From IMG/VR virus record IMGVR_UViG_3300037339_000394, positions 1-44,982 of that record: a stretch of 44,982 bases of DNA. One strand, 5' to 3'. Under the pieces are notes generated by a model that saw nothing but the letters and a program-made list of their open reading frames with translations, was not told the DNA's origin and made no database searches. Both the position numbers and the translations under genes were made by a program. Positions 24,753-31,384 of this stretch are shown piece by piece. This DNA comes from a virus. Numbering within the stretch: position 1 is the stretch's first letter; every line of letters starts with the position of its first letter.

Positions 24753-25733
24753 GTGACGCGAGAGACCTGCATCCAAATCGTTGACTGGGACGCGCACTAC
24801 GAGAACAACCGCACCCGCGAGCTGAAAAAGATGGCATGGGTACCGATGCCAAACAGCCACGACGGAGACGGGTACACGCAGCTGCTTTCACACCCGAACG
24901 GTGCCGCTCATTTCGGCGCATGGTGCGCACTCGTGGAAGTCGCATCGAGGTGCGAGCCACGCGGAACGCTTCTCAGGAAGACCGTCAGAATCCCGCAGGA
25001 GGGTGCGGTAATCCCGCAGGTGCCTGCGCAGGGGGTCCGGGAGGCCCGCGAGAGTCACAATTCGTCCTCCTTGGCCCGCATGACGCGCATCCCTGAGGAG
25101 TTATGGGATGAGGTCCTCCCGCGTCTCGTATCTATAGGCTGGATAAGGTACTACACGATCCCGCAGGAGGGTGCGGTAATCCCGCAGGTGCCTGCGGAAA
25201 TCCCGCAGGATGGTGCGCAGAAGGGAAGGGAAAGAAAGAAAGAAGGGAAGGGAGAGAAGGGAACGACCGCACCCCCCGCGGCTGCGGCCCTGACGGCCGC
25301 GCCGCAGGTGACGTCCGTCGACGGAGCCATTGCCGCGCTGAGGACCGTCAACCGTAACACGACCCTCCAGGCCGTCGACCAGCCAGCCTTCTCCGCTATC
25401 CTCGCCGCCTACGCTCTCGACCAGGTGCTCGCGGCCTACGCCGACCATCAGCGCCGCAAGCCTGGGAAGTCGTTGCACTGGTTCCTGGTCGACTTCCACG
25501 AGCACCTCGAGCGGGTGCTTTCCGAGCCTAGCAAGAAGCCATCGGCAACCGAGCCCCCCGCTACCGCCGACGATCGGCTTGCAGCTCGTGAACGCGAGGA
25601 GGCGGAGCACCCGGAGCTCGTTGCCGAAGCCGAGGCGAAGGCGGCCGAGTTGAAAGCGAAGATGAAGGGCGGCAAGCCAACGCCAGCCGACGATGACTGG
25701 GAGGCCGTGGATCCAAAGGAGGCTGGCTGGTGA
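24753..25733 (+). CDS. Phage replication initiator (O-like) with iterons in its gene
   Basis: 326 residues from the GTG at 24753 (GGAGGG upstream); an ATG at 24672 would add an implausible proline/arginine-rich extension. Residues ~10-150 have the winged-helix replisome organiser pattern: ELKKMAWVPMPNSHDGDGYTQL, a helical ALVEVASRC and RIPEELWDEVLPRLVSIGW. The centre contains a lysine-rich linker and the C-terminal half is helical (LHWFLVDFHEHLERVL). The coding sequence itself holds five 21-bp iterons and a 45-base purine tract. As in lambda O, the protein probably binds these repeats to start replication and recruits a helicase from the host. Confidence 0.78.
   Translation: MTRETCIQIVDWDAHYENNRTRELKKMAWVPMPNSHDGDGYTQLLSHPNGAAHFGAWCALVEVASRCEPRGTLLRKTVRIPQEGAVIPQVPAQGVREARESHNSSSLARMTRIPEELWDEVLPRLVSIGWIRYYTIPQEGAVIPQVPAEIPQDGAQKGRERKKEGKGEKGTTAPPAAAALTAAPQVTSVDGAIAALRTVNRNTTLQAVDQPAFSAILAAYALDQVLAAYADHQRRKPGKSLHWFLVDFHEHLERVLSEPSKKPSATEPPATADDRLAAREREEAEHPELVAEAEAKAAELKAKMKGGKPTPADDDWEAVDPKEAGW
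24989..25209. repeat. Five iterons (21-bp unit), candidate replication origin
   Basis: The core (A/G)ATCCCGCAGG occurs at 24989, 25010, 25157, 25178 and 25199. Starts are 21 bases apart within each cluster, and the clusters are 147 (7 x 21) bases apart. The rest of each unit is also related, as GAGGGTGCGGT or TGCCTGCG. This arrangement in an initiator gene matches origin iterons. Confidence 0.85.
25219..25263 (+). repeat. 45-base all-purine, near-mirror tract beside iterons
   Basis: Every base from 25219 to 25263 is A or G, built from GGGAA and AAAG units arranged almost as a mirror repeat about its middle. Its position just after the last iteron suggests a DNA-unwinding or triplex-prone element of the origin. 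Confidence 0.75.
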
Positions 25734-26077
25734 AGACGGCCTGGTCGAAGTCGGACATCGAGCGGTTCCTCGCGTTGAACGACCGGCGCAAGGCTTCTGA
25801 CCTCGCGCAACTCCTCGATAGGACGCAGCCCGCCATCGAGGGCATGCGCCGAAAGCTGAAGCGGTTGCGGGAGCTCGGGATTACCAGGCGCCCAGAGCTC
25901 AAGCGGCTGCTCGCTCTCAACGAGGGATTCGTTCAGAAGCACACTCTGGCGCAGATCCGCGCGAGGGCTCGGCAGTCGAGCATCCCCGTTCGCCCGTTCC
26001 TTCGCCGCGGTCTGCGCTATCAGCGGCCTGGTCTGGTACATGCGCACTCTCGGCTTCCGCAGGGAGGAGCAGCATGA
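25730..26077 (+). CDS. Unknown helix-turn-helix-like protein
   Basis: 115 residues from GTG overlapping the initiator stop. The region KASDLAQLLDRTQPAIEGMRRKLKRL reads like an SANT/HTH-type DNA-binding helix set. The C-terminus is arginine-rich. Its stop overlaps the ParB-like gene start. May aid replication; not established. Confidence 0.6.
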   Translation: MKTAWSKSDIERFLALNDRRKASDLAQLLDRTQPAIEGMRRKLKRLRELGITRRPELKRLLALNEGFVQKHTLAQIRARARQSSIPVRPFLRRGLRYQRPGLVHAHSRLPQGGAA

Positions 26078-26769
26078 AGGTCCGCGAGGTACCGCTCGAG
26101 AAGATCTTCGTCACGAAGAACGTGAGATTCGACACCGACGAAGAACTCGGGGAACTCATCGCGAGCACTGAGCGCATGCTGCTGCAGCCGATCGGAGTAT
26201 ACCCGCGGGGGGAAAGGTACGAGCTCGTGTGGGGCCACCGCAGACTCCGCGCCGCCCAGGCGAACAATGAGCCGACCATCGCAGCGCATATCCTCGAAAA
26301 CATCTCAGAGAGCGACATCCCGATCATCAAGCTCCAGGAGAACATGGTCCGAAAGCAGTTGACGACCGAAGAGGTTGTCGCTGCTGCCGACGAGATAAAG
26401 AAGCGGAGGCCCGAGCTCAACGACGCGGCGATCGACACGCTGCTCGGCAAGCGCAAGGGTTATCTCAGCTACCACCGCAGCACGCTGAAGACCTACCAGT
26501 GGCTCGCATCCAAGGGGCTGAAGAAGGAGCACCTAGTAGCGATGACCGGCGACGAGCTGCGGGAACTGCGATCGAAGCTCGAGGGATCTGAGAAAACTGC
26601 TGACACCCGAAAGCACACCTTTCATCGTGGCGAGCGCGTGCCCCGGGCAGGCTTCACGATTCTCACGCCAGACGGGCCGAACGTCGTCGTGGTCTGCTCG
26701 TGCTGCGCAGAGAAGCGTCGTGTCGTGAACGCCCTTCGCAGGCTGCGCGGTGACAGGAGAGCGCGTTGA
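26074..26769 (+). CDS. ParB/Srx-fold protein (ParB-like)
   Basis: 231 residues. The N-terminal ParB-like nuclease domain has VPLEKIFVTKNVRFDTDEEL, IGVYPRGERYELVWGHRRLRAA (GHRRLRA at 54-60) and DIPIIKLQENMVRKQLTTEE; the following helical region reads like a ParB DNA-binding domain. A cysteine pair (CSCC) is near the C-terminus. No ParA is seen, so a plasmid-partition system is incomplete. It may regulate or bind DNA, or hydrolyse nucleotides as ParB-fold proteins do. Confidence 0.85.
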   Translation: MKVREVPLEKIFVTKNVRFDTDEELGELIASTERMLLQPIGVYPRGERYELVWGHRRLRAAQANNEPTIAAHILENISESDIPIIKLQENMVRKQLTTEEVVAAADEIKKRRPELNDAAIDTLLGKRKGYLSYHRSTLKTYQWLASKGLKKEHLVAMTGDELRELRSKLEGSEKTADTRKHTFHRGERVPRAGFTILTPDGPNVVVVCSCCAEKRRVVNALRRLRGDRRAR

Positions 26770-26829
26770 TGATGACGAAGATGACGCGGTCGTTGACCGC
26801 TGGTGATTCTGTTCGACTGGGAGGTGTCT

Positions 26830-27003
26830 ATGGATTGGGAAAAGGTCAAGAAGATCGTCGGTCGCGCCCTGACGTTCTTGGACGCCGGCGCGCTGCTGGT
26901 CTTCGCGATCATCGGGCAGGCGCCCACATGGTGGGAGGGCGCTCTGGCTTTCGCCGTGCCCATCATCACCATCCTGATCGGCTCATGGAAGCCGATCGAG
27001 TGA
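26830..27003 (+). CDS. 57-residue two-helix membrane protein (holin-like)
   Basis: ATG behind GGGAGG. Two hydrophobic segments (about residues 17-30 and 37-52, the latter ALAFAVPIITILIGSW) flank a short turn with tryptophans. This resembles small holins but lies in the early region, so another membrane function is possible. Confidence 0.5.
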   Translation: MDWEKVKKIVGRALTFLDAGALLVFAIIGQAPTWWEGALAFAVPIITILIGSWKPIE

Positions 27004-27008
27004 CGACA

Positions 27009-27035
27009 GCCGGGCCAGCAATGGCCCGGCATTTT
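27009..27035 (+). terminator. Rho-independent terminator candidate
   Basis: Perfect 8-bp stem GCCGGGCC (27009-27016) and GGCCCGGC (27023-27030) with a 6-base loop, then A and T4. It follows the small membrane protein gene and would end the replication operon. Confidence 0.75.
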
Positions 27036-27044
27036 GGAGGTAGC

Positions 27045-27419
27045 ATGACAAGGGCCGAGAAGCGCCAGAAGAATCGAGAATACATGCGGCATTGGAGAAT
27101 CGAGCATCCCGAAGAGAACAAGAGACGCCAAGCTGTATGGCGCTTGAATAACCCCGGAAGAATGTCAGAGCTGAATAGGGCTTGGAGAGAAAAGAACCGA
27201 GCTTATGATTACAAGAGAAAGCACCAATGGGCGAGGCTCCATCCAGACGTCGTAAGGGCTGAACGGATGGCTAGAAGAAAAGTCGCCCTGGCTGACCGCT
27301 GCGAGCGTTGCGGATCGCAGGCGGAAGAGAGACATCATTCGGATTATTCTCGCCCACTGTTGGTCATGCACCTTTGCGCGAGGTGCCATGTGATGTTGCA
27401 CAGGAAAATAGCAGTATGA
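27045..27419 (+). CDS. HNH-like protein, sister of the one at 17411
   Basis: 124 residues from ATG 27045, with GGAGG upstream. A long basic helical N-terminus (many arginine, lysine and aromatic residues) is followed by CERCGSQAEERHHSDYSRP and LCARCHVMLH, the same zinc/HH motif as the 17411 protein. This could be a free-standing HNH nuclease that moves independently of its neighbours. It is more AT-rich than flanking genes and sits directly behind a terminator, fitting late insertion. Confidence 0.65.
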   Translation: MTRAEKRQKNREYMRHWRIEHPEENKRRQAVWRLNNPGRMSELNRAWREKNRAYDYKRKHQWARLHPDVVRAERMARRKVALADRCERCGSQAEERHHSDYSRPLLVMHLCARCHVMLHRKIAV

Positions 27420-27429
27420 AAAAAAGCAT

Positions 27430-27497
27430 GCCGACTCCCCGAGGTGGGCAGCGTGACCTGTAATCACGCGGCGGAGGTTCGAGTCCTCCGGTCGGCT
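27430..27497 (+). tRNA. tRNA-like element, possible tRNA-Thr(TGT), aberrant
   Basis: A 7-bp acceptor stem (GCCGACT with GGTCGGC, one G-T pair), a 5-bp T stem (GGAGG/CCTCC) with the standard TTCGAGT loop and a 6-bp anticodon stem (GCGTGA/TCACGC) fold well. The anticodon loop CCTGTAA gives TGT but has C instead of the usual T at position 33. Only 15 bases lie between acceptor and anticodon stems, so the D arm is short and poorly formed. No CCA is encoded. It may be a decayed, unusual or non-canonical tRNA. Confidence 0.55.
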
Positions 27498-27500
27498 GAG

Positions 27501-27569
27501 ATGGCGTGGCTTCTGGTGCTGCTGTTCGCGCTGTGCCTGTGCAAGGCGAGTAACGACGAGGAGGAGTGA
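27501..27569 (+). CDS. 22-residue hydrophobic peptide
   Basis: A short frame right after the tRNA-like element: hydrophobic residues 2-14 (AWLLVLLFALCLC) and an acidic end. It overlaps the next ATG by one base (TGATG). It may be a real small membrane peptide or a leader; evidence is limited to coupling and composition. Confidence 0.35.
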   Translation: MAWLLVLLFALCLCKASNDEEE

Positions 27570-27763
27570 TGAATGGTTTTATTATGGGCAACTTTCAACC
27601 GTCGGTATGGCACACATATGAAAGGATGCGAGACTTTGGTGCCATATCGTTCCGTACAAAAATGGAAGCATGGAATGAGTTGCCATTTCCTTATCACGGT
27701 TGGTTAAAAATAACATTCACGGAAGGAAATTATGCTGTGCCCCTGTCATGCAGCGAAGGATGA
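27569..27763 (+). CDS. Unknown small protein
   Basis: 64 residues; GAGGAGGAG upstream. AT-rich codons compared with the phage average. Aromatic-rich sequence with no recognised motif. Confidence 0.5.
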   Translation: MNGFIMGNFQPSVWHTYERMRDFGAISFRTKMEAWNELPFPYHGWLKITFTEGNYAVPLSCSEG

Positions 27764-27766
27764 GTG

Positions 27767-27904
27767 ATGGCTAAGCTCTATACCTTCGCTTGGTGGGATG
27801 GCGAGGAGCACATGGTATCCGTAGGCTGGATCGTGCATCTGGTGGGCCGGTGGTACCTCCAGTGGAGACTAGGACGATTGAGCATCGAGAGGAAGCCGAA
27901 GTGA
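27767..27904 (+). CDS. Unknown 45-residue protein
   Basis: ATG three bases after the preceding stop; tryptophan-rich (FAWWDGEEH, GRWYLQWRLGR). Overlaps the next possible GTG start. No family. Confidence 0.4.
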   Translation: MAKLYTFAWWDGEEHMVSVGWIVHLVGRWYLQWRLGRLSIERKPK

Positions 27905-28233
27905 ACTTGCCCCCGACCGCACCGCGAAAAGTCATCGCGGAGGCGCGACAGAAAAGGAAAGTCTGCTTCGTCAACATATGGTGGCGATGCGAAACGCCTT
28001 TTCGAGACGCCGTGCAACTCGGCGCGGGGGCTTATGCCGGGGCCGAGGAACGTGGGAGGTGTGGGTATGTCGGTGGCGGCATGGGCCGTTGTAGGCCCCG
28101 GCTTCTTTACAGGAGGAGGCGAGGGGATGAGCAAGGTACTGCGTCCCACGTGTCGGGTGCGGCAGTGGATACGGCACATCTTGCAGGTGCTACGGACGGT
28201 AGGACGGCCGGGACCGTTCTGAGGAGGAAATAG
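27901..28233 (+). CDS. Uncertain open frame
   Basis: 110 residues from GTG overlapping the upstream stop. The first ~40 residues look natural, but from about 28020 the sequence turns glycine/arginine-rich and may be a shadow of the 28067 frame; a frameshift or shorter gene is possible. Confidence 0.3.
   Translation: MNLPPTAPRKVIAEARQKRKVCFVNIWWRCETPFRDAVQLGAGAYAGAEERGRCGYVGGGMGRCRPRLLYRRRRGDEQGTASHVSGAAVDTAHLAGATDGRTAGTVLRRK
28067..28222 (+). CDS. Alternative small frame
   Basis: 51 residues from ATG behind GGGAGG. A hydrophobic stretch (AAWAVVGPGFF) then a basic segment. A strong internal ribosome site (AGGAGGAGG at 28111) precedes another in-frame ATG at 28127 giving 31 residues. Only one of the overlapping frames is likely to be used. 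Confidence 0.3.
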   Translation: MSVAAWAVVGPGFFTGGGEGMSKVLRPTCRVRQWIRHILQVLRTVGRPGPF

Positions 28234-28446
28234 ATGGACAACAGCGGATCAGCGTTCCCGTCTTTGTGGCGAAAGGAGAGACTCGGCACCCCCACCATCT
28301 ACGAAATGGGTGGCGGCCTAACGAAGCGCGAGTACTTCGCGGCGATGGCGATGCTGGGGCTAGTTGGGCGAATTGTGAGTGCCGACGAGGTGGCCAAACT
28401 CGCTTTCATACAGGCCGACGTGATGCTCGCCGAAGGGGGAAAGTGA
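28234..28446 (+). CDS. Small phage protein of a common GLTKREYFAAMA-type family
   Basis: 70 residues. GLTKREYFAAMAMLGLV and a C-terminal SADEVAKLAFIQADVMLAE recall a widespread family of small phage proteins of unknown function. RBS GAGGAGG precedes the ATG. Confidence 0.65.
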   Translation: MDNSGSAFPSLWRKERLGTPTIYEMGGGLTKREYFAAMAMLGLVGRIVSADEVAKLAFIQADVMLAEGGK

Positions 28447-28847
28447 TGGATGACCTACGGGATCTAGTGTGTTCGGCTCTCGTTGAACATATGCTGGCGC
28501 TTGATCTGCATGGCAGAGCCGAGGTGGAAGAAGTGGCCGACCGCATCCTCGCTCTGGTAGACGCCGAGCCTGGCTGGATCAGCGTGAAGGACCGGCTTCC
28601 GACAGAGGAAGAGAATACCTGTCCGTTGCCTGTTTTTCTTGTTGTCTGCCGCACGAATGGTGGTTACAACGGCGCATACCGGTCAGTACATAAGGCAGCG
28701 TTTTACCCAGACATGAAAGCCGATCCCGATATCCCGGATGATAAACCAACCGAGCATTACTGGGAAATCGAATGGGAGGGGATGTCGATACCATTCGATG
28801 TCACCCACTGGCGGCCGCTTCCCAAGCCACCGGAGGAAGAGCCATGA
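28446..28847 (+). CDS. DUF551-domain protein
   Basis: 133 residues. The C-terminal part WISVKDRLPTEEE, PVFLVVC and THWRPLPKPP is diagnostic of DUF551, common in accessory regions of phages and with unknown function. The N-terminal ~40 residues are a helical extension. The start overlaps the preceding stop. Confidence 0.8.
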   Translation: MDDLRDLVCSALVEHMLALDLHGRAEVEEVADRILALVDAEPGWISVKDRLPTEEENTCPLPVFLVVCRTNGGYNGAYRSVHKAAFYPDMKADPDIPDDKPTEHYWEIEWEGMSIPFDVTHWRPLPKPPEEEP

Positions 28848-29197
28848 CCGACCTGCTGAAGGAACTTGAGGCGCTGGCAAATCAATTGGAGATGACTCCC
28901 GATAATCAGGTTATGTTCACTCACGAAGCCGCAAAAACCATCCGCTCCCTCATCGCCGCCGAGAAGGCGCGAGGCCCCGACCCGCTGCTGGTGCAGGCGA
29001 GGGAGGCGCTGAGGTTCGTGGAGCCGCAGTATCAACGGGCACTTGAACTGATGCGCAAGGTTGGATGGAAGTTTGAGGACGCCGACGACCTGGATCAAAA
29101 GGTAGCGTTCAGCGTCTACACGTATCTCGTCAAGTGTTGCGAGAAGGCCCGTCCCGCTCTCGCCGCGCTCGACGAACGGATGGGGAGGAAGGCATGA
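28844..29197 (+). CDS. Unknown helical early protein
   Basis: 117 residues, coupled by ATGA overlaps on both sides. Helical throughout, for example DLLKELEALANQLE and LVQAREALRFVEPQYQRAL. No family recognised. Confidence 0.6.
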   Translation: MTDLLKELEALANQLEMTPDNQVMFTHEAAKTIRSLIAAEKARGPDPLLVQAREALRFVEPQYQRALELMRKVGWKFEDADDLDQKVAFSVYTYLVKCCEKARPALAALDERMGRKA

Positions 29198-29406
29198 GTA
29201 TTCCATCAAGGCAAACTATTCGTAAGTCTATCAAGGCGTTGCGAACATTAATCGATGGCGAACGTGATGATCCGATCCTTTTCCGTATAGCATATGCCGT
29301 TGAGACGGCTTTACGTTGGGTAACGGAAGATACCGTGGGATGGAGCAAGCCGGAAGTCGATGTGGTGGAAGAAGCTGCTATCTGTAAGCGGGGGATTGGG
29401 TCATGA
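29194..29406 (+). CDS. Unknown 70-residue protein
   Basis: ATG overlapping the preceding stop; helical N-terminal segment (TIRKSIKALRTLIDGE). AT-richer codons. No family. Confidence 0.5.
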   Translation: MSIPSRQTIRKSIKALRTLIDGERDDPILFRIAYAVETALRWVTEDTVGWSKPEVDVVEEAAICKRGIGS

Positions 29407-29510
29407 CCTCCTCCCGGTGGTCTGCCCGTGCTCGTGACGGCCTGAAGTTCTCAATGGCCGAGGTAGGCAAGCTGATAGCCGACCTCGCGGCGTGTGAGGC
29501 CGAGCGGTGA
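29403..29510 (+). CDS. Unknown 35-residue protein
   Basis: Coupled to the preceding gene by ATGA. One amphipathic helix (AEVGKLIADLAACEAE). Little else can be said. Confidence 0.4.
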   Translation: MTSSRWSARARDGLKFSMAEVGKLIADLAACEAER

Positions 29511-29529
29511 AGAAGCCAGCGGGAGAAGG

Positions 29530-29721
29530 ATGCTGCCGATGATAAAACACAAGGCATGCCCGTTCTGCGGGGGGAAACCATCGTGTAGGGCAACCGGAAT
29601 ACTCTTCTATCAAAGATTTTGGATAGCCTGCAAGAAATGTGGTGCCTCCCGTGATACGTCCGAAACACCAGACGACGCATGGTTCGTGTGGGACAAGCGG
29701 GCGAAGGAGGCGGGGCGGTGA
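29530..29721 (+). CDS. Lar-like zinc-ribbon protein
   Basis: 63 residues from ATG preceded by GGGAGAAGG. KACPFCGGKPSCRAT and ACKKCGASRDT, then DDAWFVWDKRA, fit the Lar family, which relieves type I restriction by acting on the host modification system. Small zinc ribbons of other function share this pattern, so restriction alleviation is an inference. Confidence 0.7.
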   Translation: MLPMIKHKACPFCGGKPSCRATGILFYQRFWIACKKCGASRDTSETPDDAWFVWDKRAKEAGR

Positions 29722-29930
29722 AGGTAACTCTCCAGTTCAACGATGACGAGGCGGGCGAGGCGAAGACTGCGCTACGTGCCGAGGACTACCGCTCTTGCCT
29801 GTTCGACGTTGCCAACCTCATGCGCAAGGCGACGCACGAAGACCCCTGGGACGCCCAGCGGATACGCGACGAGTTCTGGCGCATATGCAGCGAGGACTGG
29901 GACATCGACCCCTGGGGGGACGATGGATGA
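29718..29930 (+). CDS. Small phage protein, paralogue of the one at 15409
   Basis: 70 residues, GTG start. VTLQFNDDEAGEA, YRSCLFDVANLMRKAT and a C-terminal DWDIDP match the 15409 protein along its length. Duplicated within the same genome. Function unknown. Confidence 0.6.
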   Translation: MKVTLQFNDDEAGEAKTALRAEDYRSCLFDVANLMRKATHEDPWDAQRIRDEFWRICSEDWDIDPWGDDG

Positions 29931-30126
29931 AGACGCAAGGGTTGCCCGAGTGACGATCCCCGTGCGCCTCCGGCAGTGCCCGATGATCCCCACGCGGTTC
30001 AGGCGGGCGAAGTGTTGGAAGCGATGCCGGTTCTACGACCGCGAGTTGAAGCGATGCAAGCATGAACTGCAGAAGGGGCCGCTGCCGAAGAGCAGGCCGC
30101 CGAAGGACGGGGAGAAGAAGGAATGA
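29923..30126 (+). CDS. Small cysteine-containing basic protein
   Basis: 67 residues overlapping the upstream gene by eight bases. Four cysteines occur in PVRLRQCPM, AKCWKRCRFYD and KRCKHE, followed by a basic tail. Could bind zinc. Function unknown. Confidence 0.5.
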   Translation: MDEDARVARVTIPVRLRQCPMIPTRFRRAKCWKRCRFYDRELKRCKHELQKGPLPKSRPPKDGEKKE

Positions 30127-30485
30127 GAGAACTGAAGTTCAGGGTATGGAGCCCTATTCATAAAGCCTTCTGGCCCCTGGTGTTGGGGGATGAGTTCACG
30201 TTTAAAAATTCCGACGTTATCTGCCAGTACACCGGCCTTCACGACAAGAACGGCAAGGAGATATACGAGGGGGACATCTTCAATGCTGGAGAAGCGCCGC
30301 AGGGTGATGTTGATATGATTGGAGTCGTAAGTTGGATTTCTGTAACAGACGGTTTTATCCATACCGGCTGGTATCTACATTCTCCATGGGGAGATCACCT
30401 ATATCCAAATTACCTAGCAATCATCGGCAACATCTACGAGAATCCGGAGTTGGTAAGCGGGCAGCCCGAGAAGGTCGAAGTCTGA
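30123..30485 (+). CDS. YopX-domain protein
   Basis: 120 residues. RELKFRVWSPIHKAFWP, CQYTGLHDKNGKEIYEGDI and AIIGNIYENPEL give the YopX family pattern, found in many phages. Function is not established. Coupled by ATGA to the preceding gene. Confidence 0.85.
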   Translation: MRELKFRVWSPIHKAFWPLVLGDEFTFKNSDVICQYTGLHDKNGKEIYEGDIFNAGEAPQGDVDMIGVVSWISVTDGFIHTGWYLHSPWGDHLYPNYLAIIGNIYENPELVSGQPEKVEV

Positions 30486-30510
30486 TTCGCACTCTGGGAG
30501 GGGAAGCGGA

Positions 30511-30849
30511 TTGAATACCGATCACTGGCTCGCGTTGTGGCACGACTCGATTCTGCGAAAGTACCTCGCCTGCCTCGCCTGGGCATGCTCCCATGATGAG
30601 CACGTTAATCGTGACCTACTGGCCACCGCCTGGATCGCCATCGGTGACTGCCTTCCCGACACCGCCCCCGAGTGGGCGATGCACGTGGGCGCCATGGCCA
30701 TGATGGGCAGGTACAAGGACTGCTATCGCACGAAGGCAAAACGCCGATGGAATGATGACCCGGTCCGCAAACGCACGTGGAGAGTGACGAAGAAATATTA
30801 TTGTGTCGTGTCCTACCCCCCCCTGCTTATATGCGATAATAGAGGCTAG
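30511..30849 (+). CDS. Unknown protein before the late operon
   Basis: 112 residues from TTG, behind GGGAGGGG. The central part (LACLAWACSHDEHVNRDLL and MGRYKDCYRTKAKRRW) is helical with a basic end. It is the last early gene before the terminators and late genes, a place where late-transcription regulators are often encoded; that role is only suggested by position. Confidence 0.5.
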   Translation: MNTDHWLALWHDSILRKYLACLAWACSHDEHVNRDLLATAWIAIGDCLPDTAPEWAMHVGAMAMMGRYKDCYRTKAKRRWNDDPVRKRTWRVTKKYYCVVSYPPLLICDNRG

Positions 30850-30914
30850 CCTGTGCGAGCCTCTCCTTCCTTCTCTGGGGGCATCCGGGTCGCTTCCTCC
30901 TTCCCGGGTGCCCC
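30842..30914 (+). terminator. Tandem hairpins between early and late genes
   Basis: First hairpin GAGGCT/AGCCTC (30842-30863) followed by a pyrimidine run. Second, 12 bp with one T-G pair, GGGGCATCCGGG/CCCGGGTGCCCC (30878-30889 and 30903-30914), then GTCTTT. Terminal U runs are short, so strength is uncertain. Confidence 0.65.
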
Positions 30915-30935
30915 GTCTTTATACCAGGAGTAGCA

Positions 30936-31307
30936 GTGCCCTACCGCCCAGCTCGCGCATGCCGATTCCTTCGCTGCCCGATGCTGACCCGCGACCCATC
31001 GGGCTACTGCGAGGCACACAGACATCTGGCCCGTGGATATGATGCCAGTCGTCCAGCACCCGCCGAGCGCGGCTACGGACCTGCCTGGCGCAGGATCAGG
31101 GAGCGCGTGCTCAAACTACACGGCATCCCGATTCACGACTGGCATCTTTACGATATTCACCACAGCCCGGTCTATGACCCCGCTGTTGAGCCTGACCATA
31201 TGAAGTACAGGTTGACGCCCGTGCTACATGAGGAACATTCGAGCAGGACCGCAGCATGCGACGGAGGGTTCGGGAACGCGAGGGCACGGGGGGCGGGGGC
31301 GGGTTAA
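30936..31307 (+). CDS. HNH endonuclease of terminase module
   Basis: 123 residues from GTG behind AGGAG. Cysteines and histidines at the N-terminus (CRFLRCP, YCEAH), then GYGPAWRRIRERVLKLHG, DIHHSPVYDP, DHMKYRLTPVLHEEHSSRTA with HNH character, as in phage HNH nucleases that lie beside the terminase and are needed for efficient packaging in HK97-type phages. The catalytic HNH motif is partly degenerate, so activity is not certain. Confidence 0.75.
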   Translation: MPYRPARACRFLRCPMLTRDPSGYCEAHRHLARGYDASRPAPAERGYGPAWRRIRERVLKLHGIPIHDWHLYDIHHSPVYDPAVEPDHMKYRLTPVLHEEHSSRTAACDGGFGNARARGAGAG

Positions 31308-31384
31308 ATCTCTACGAGATACTCACCCCTGACCGTGGCGCCCCTCTGATCTAGGGCGCGCAGGTTCGCTGAAGGGGGGATTTG

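Noticed and set aside
26766-27044. Long N-terminal extension of the HNH-like gene at 27045
   Set aside because: This extension overlaps the two-helix membrane protein in another frame, is arginine/histidine-rich like shadow sequence, and crosses a terminator hairpin.
30835-30840. Promoter -10 GATAAT before the late genes
   Set aside because: No acceptable -35 hexamer at the proper distance, and it lies at the end of a gene just before hairpins.
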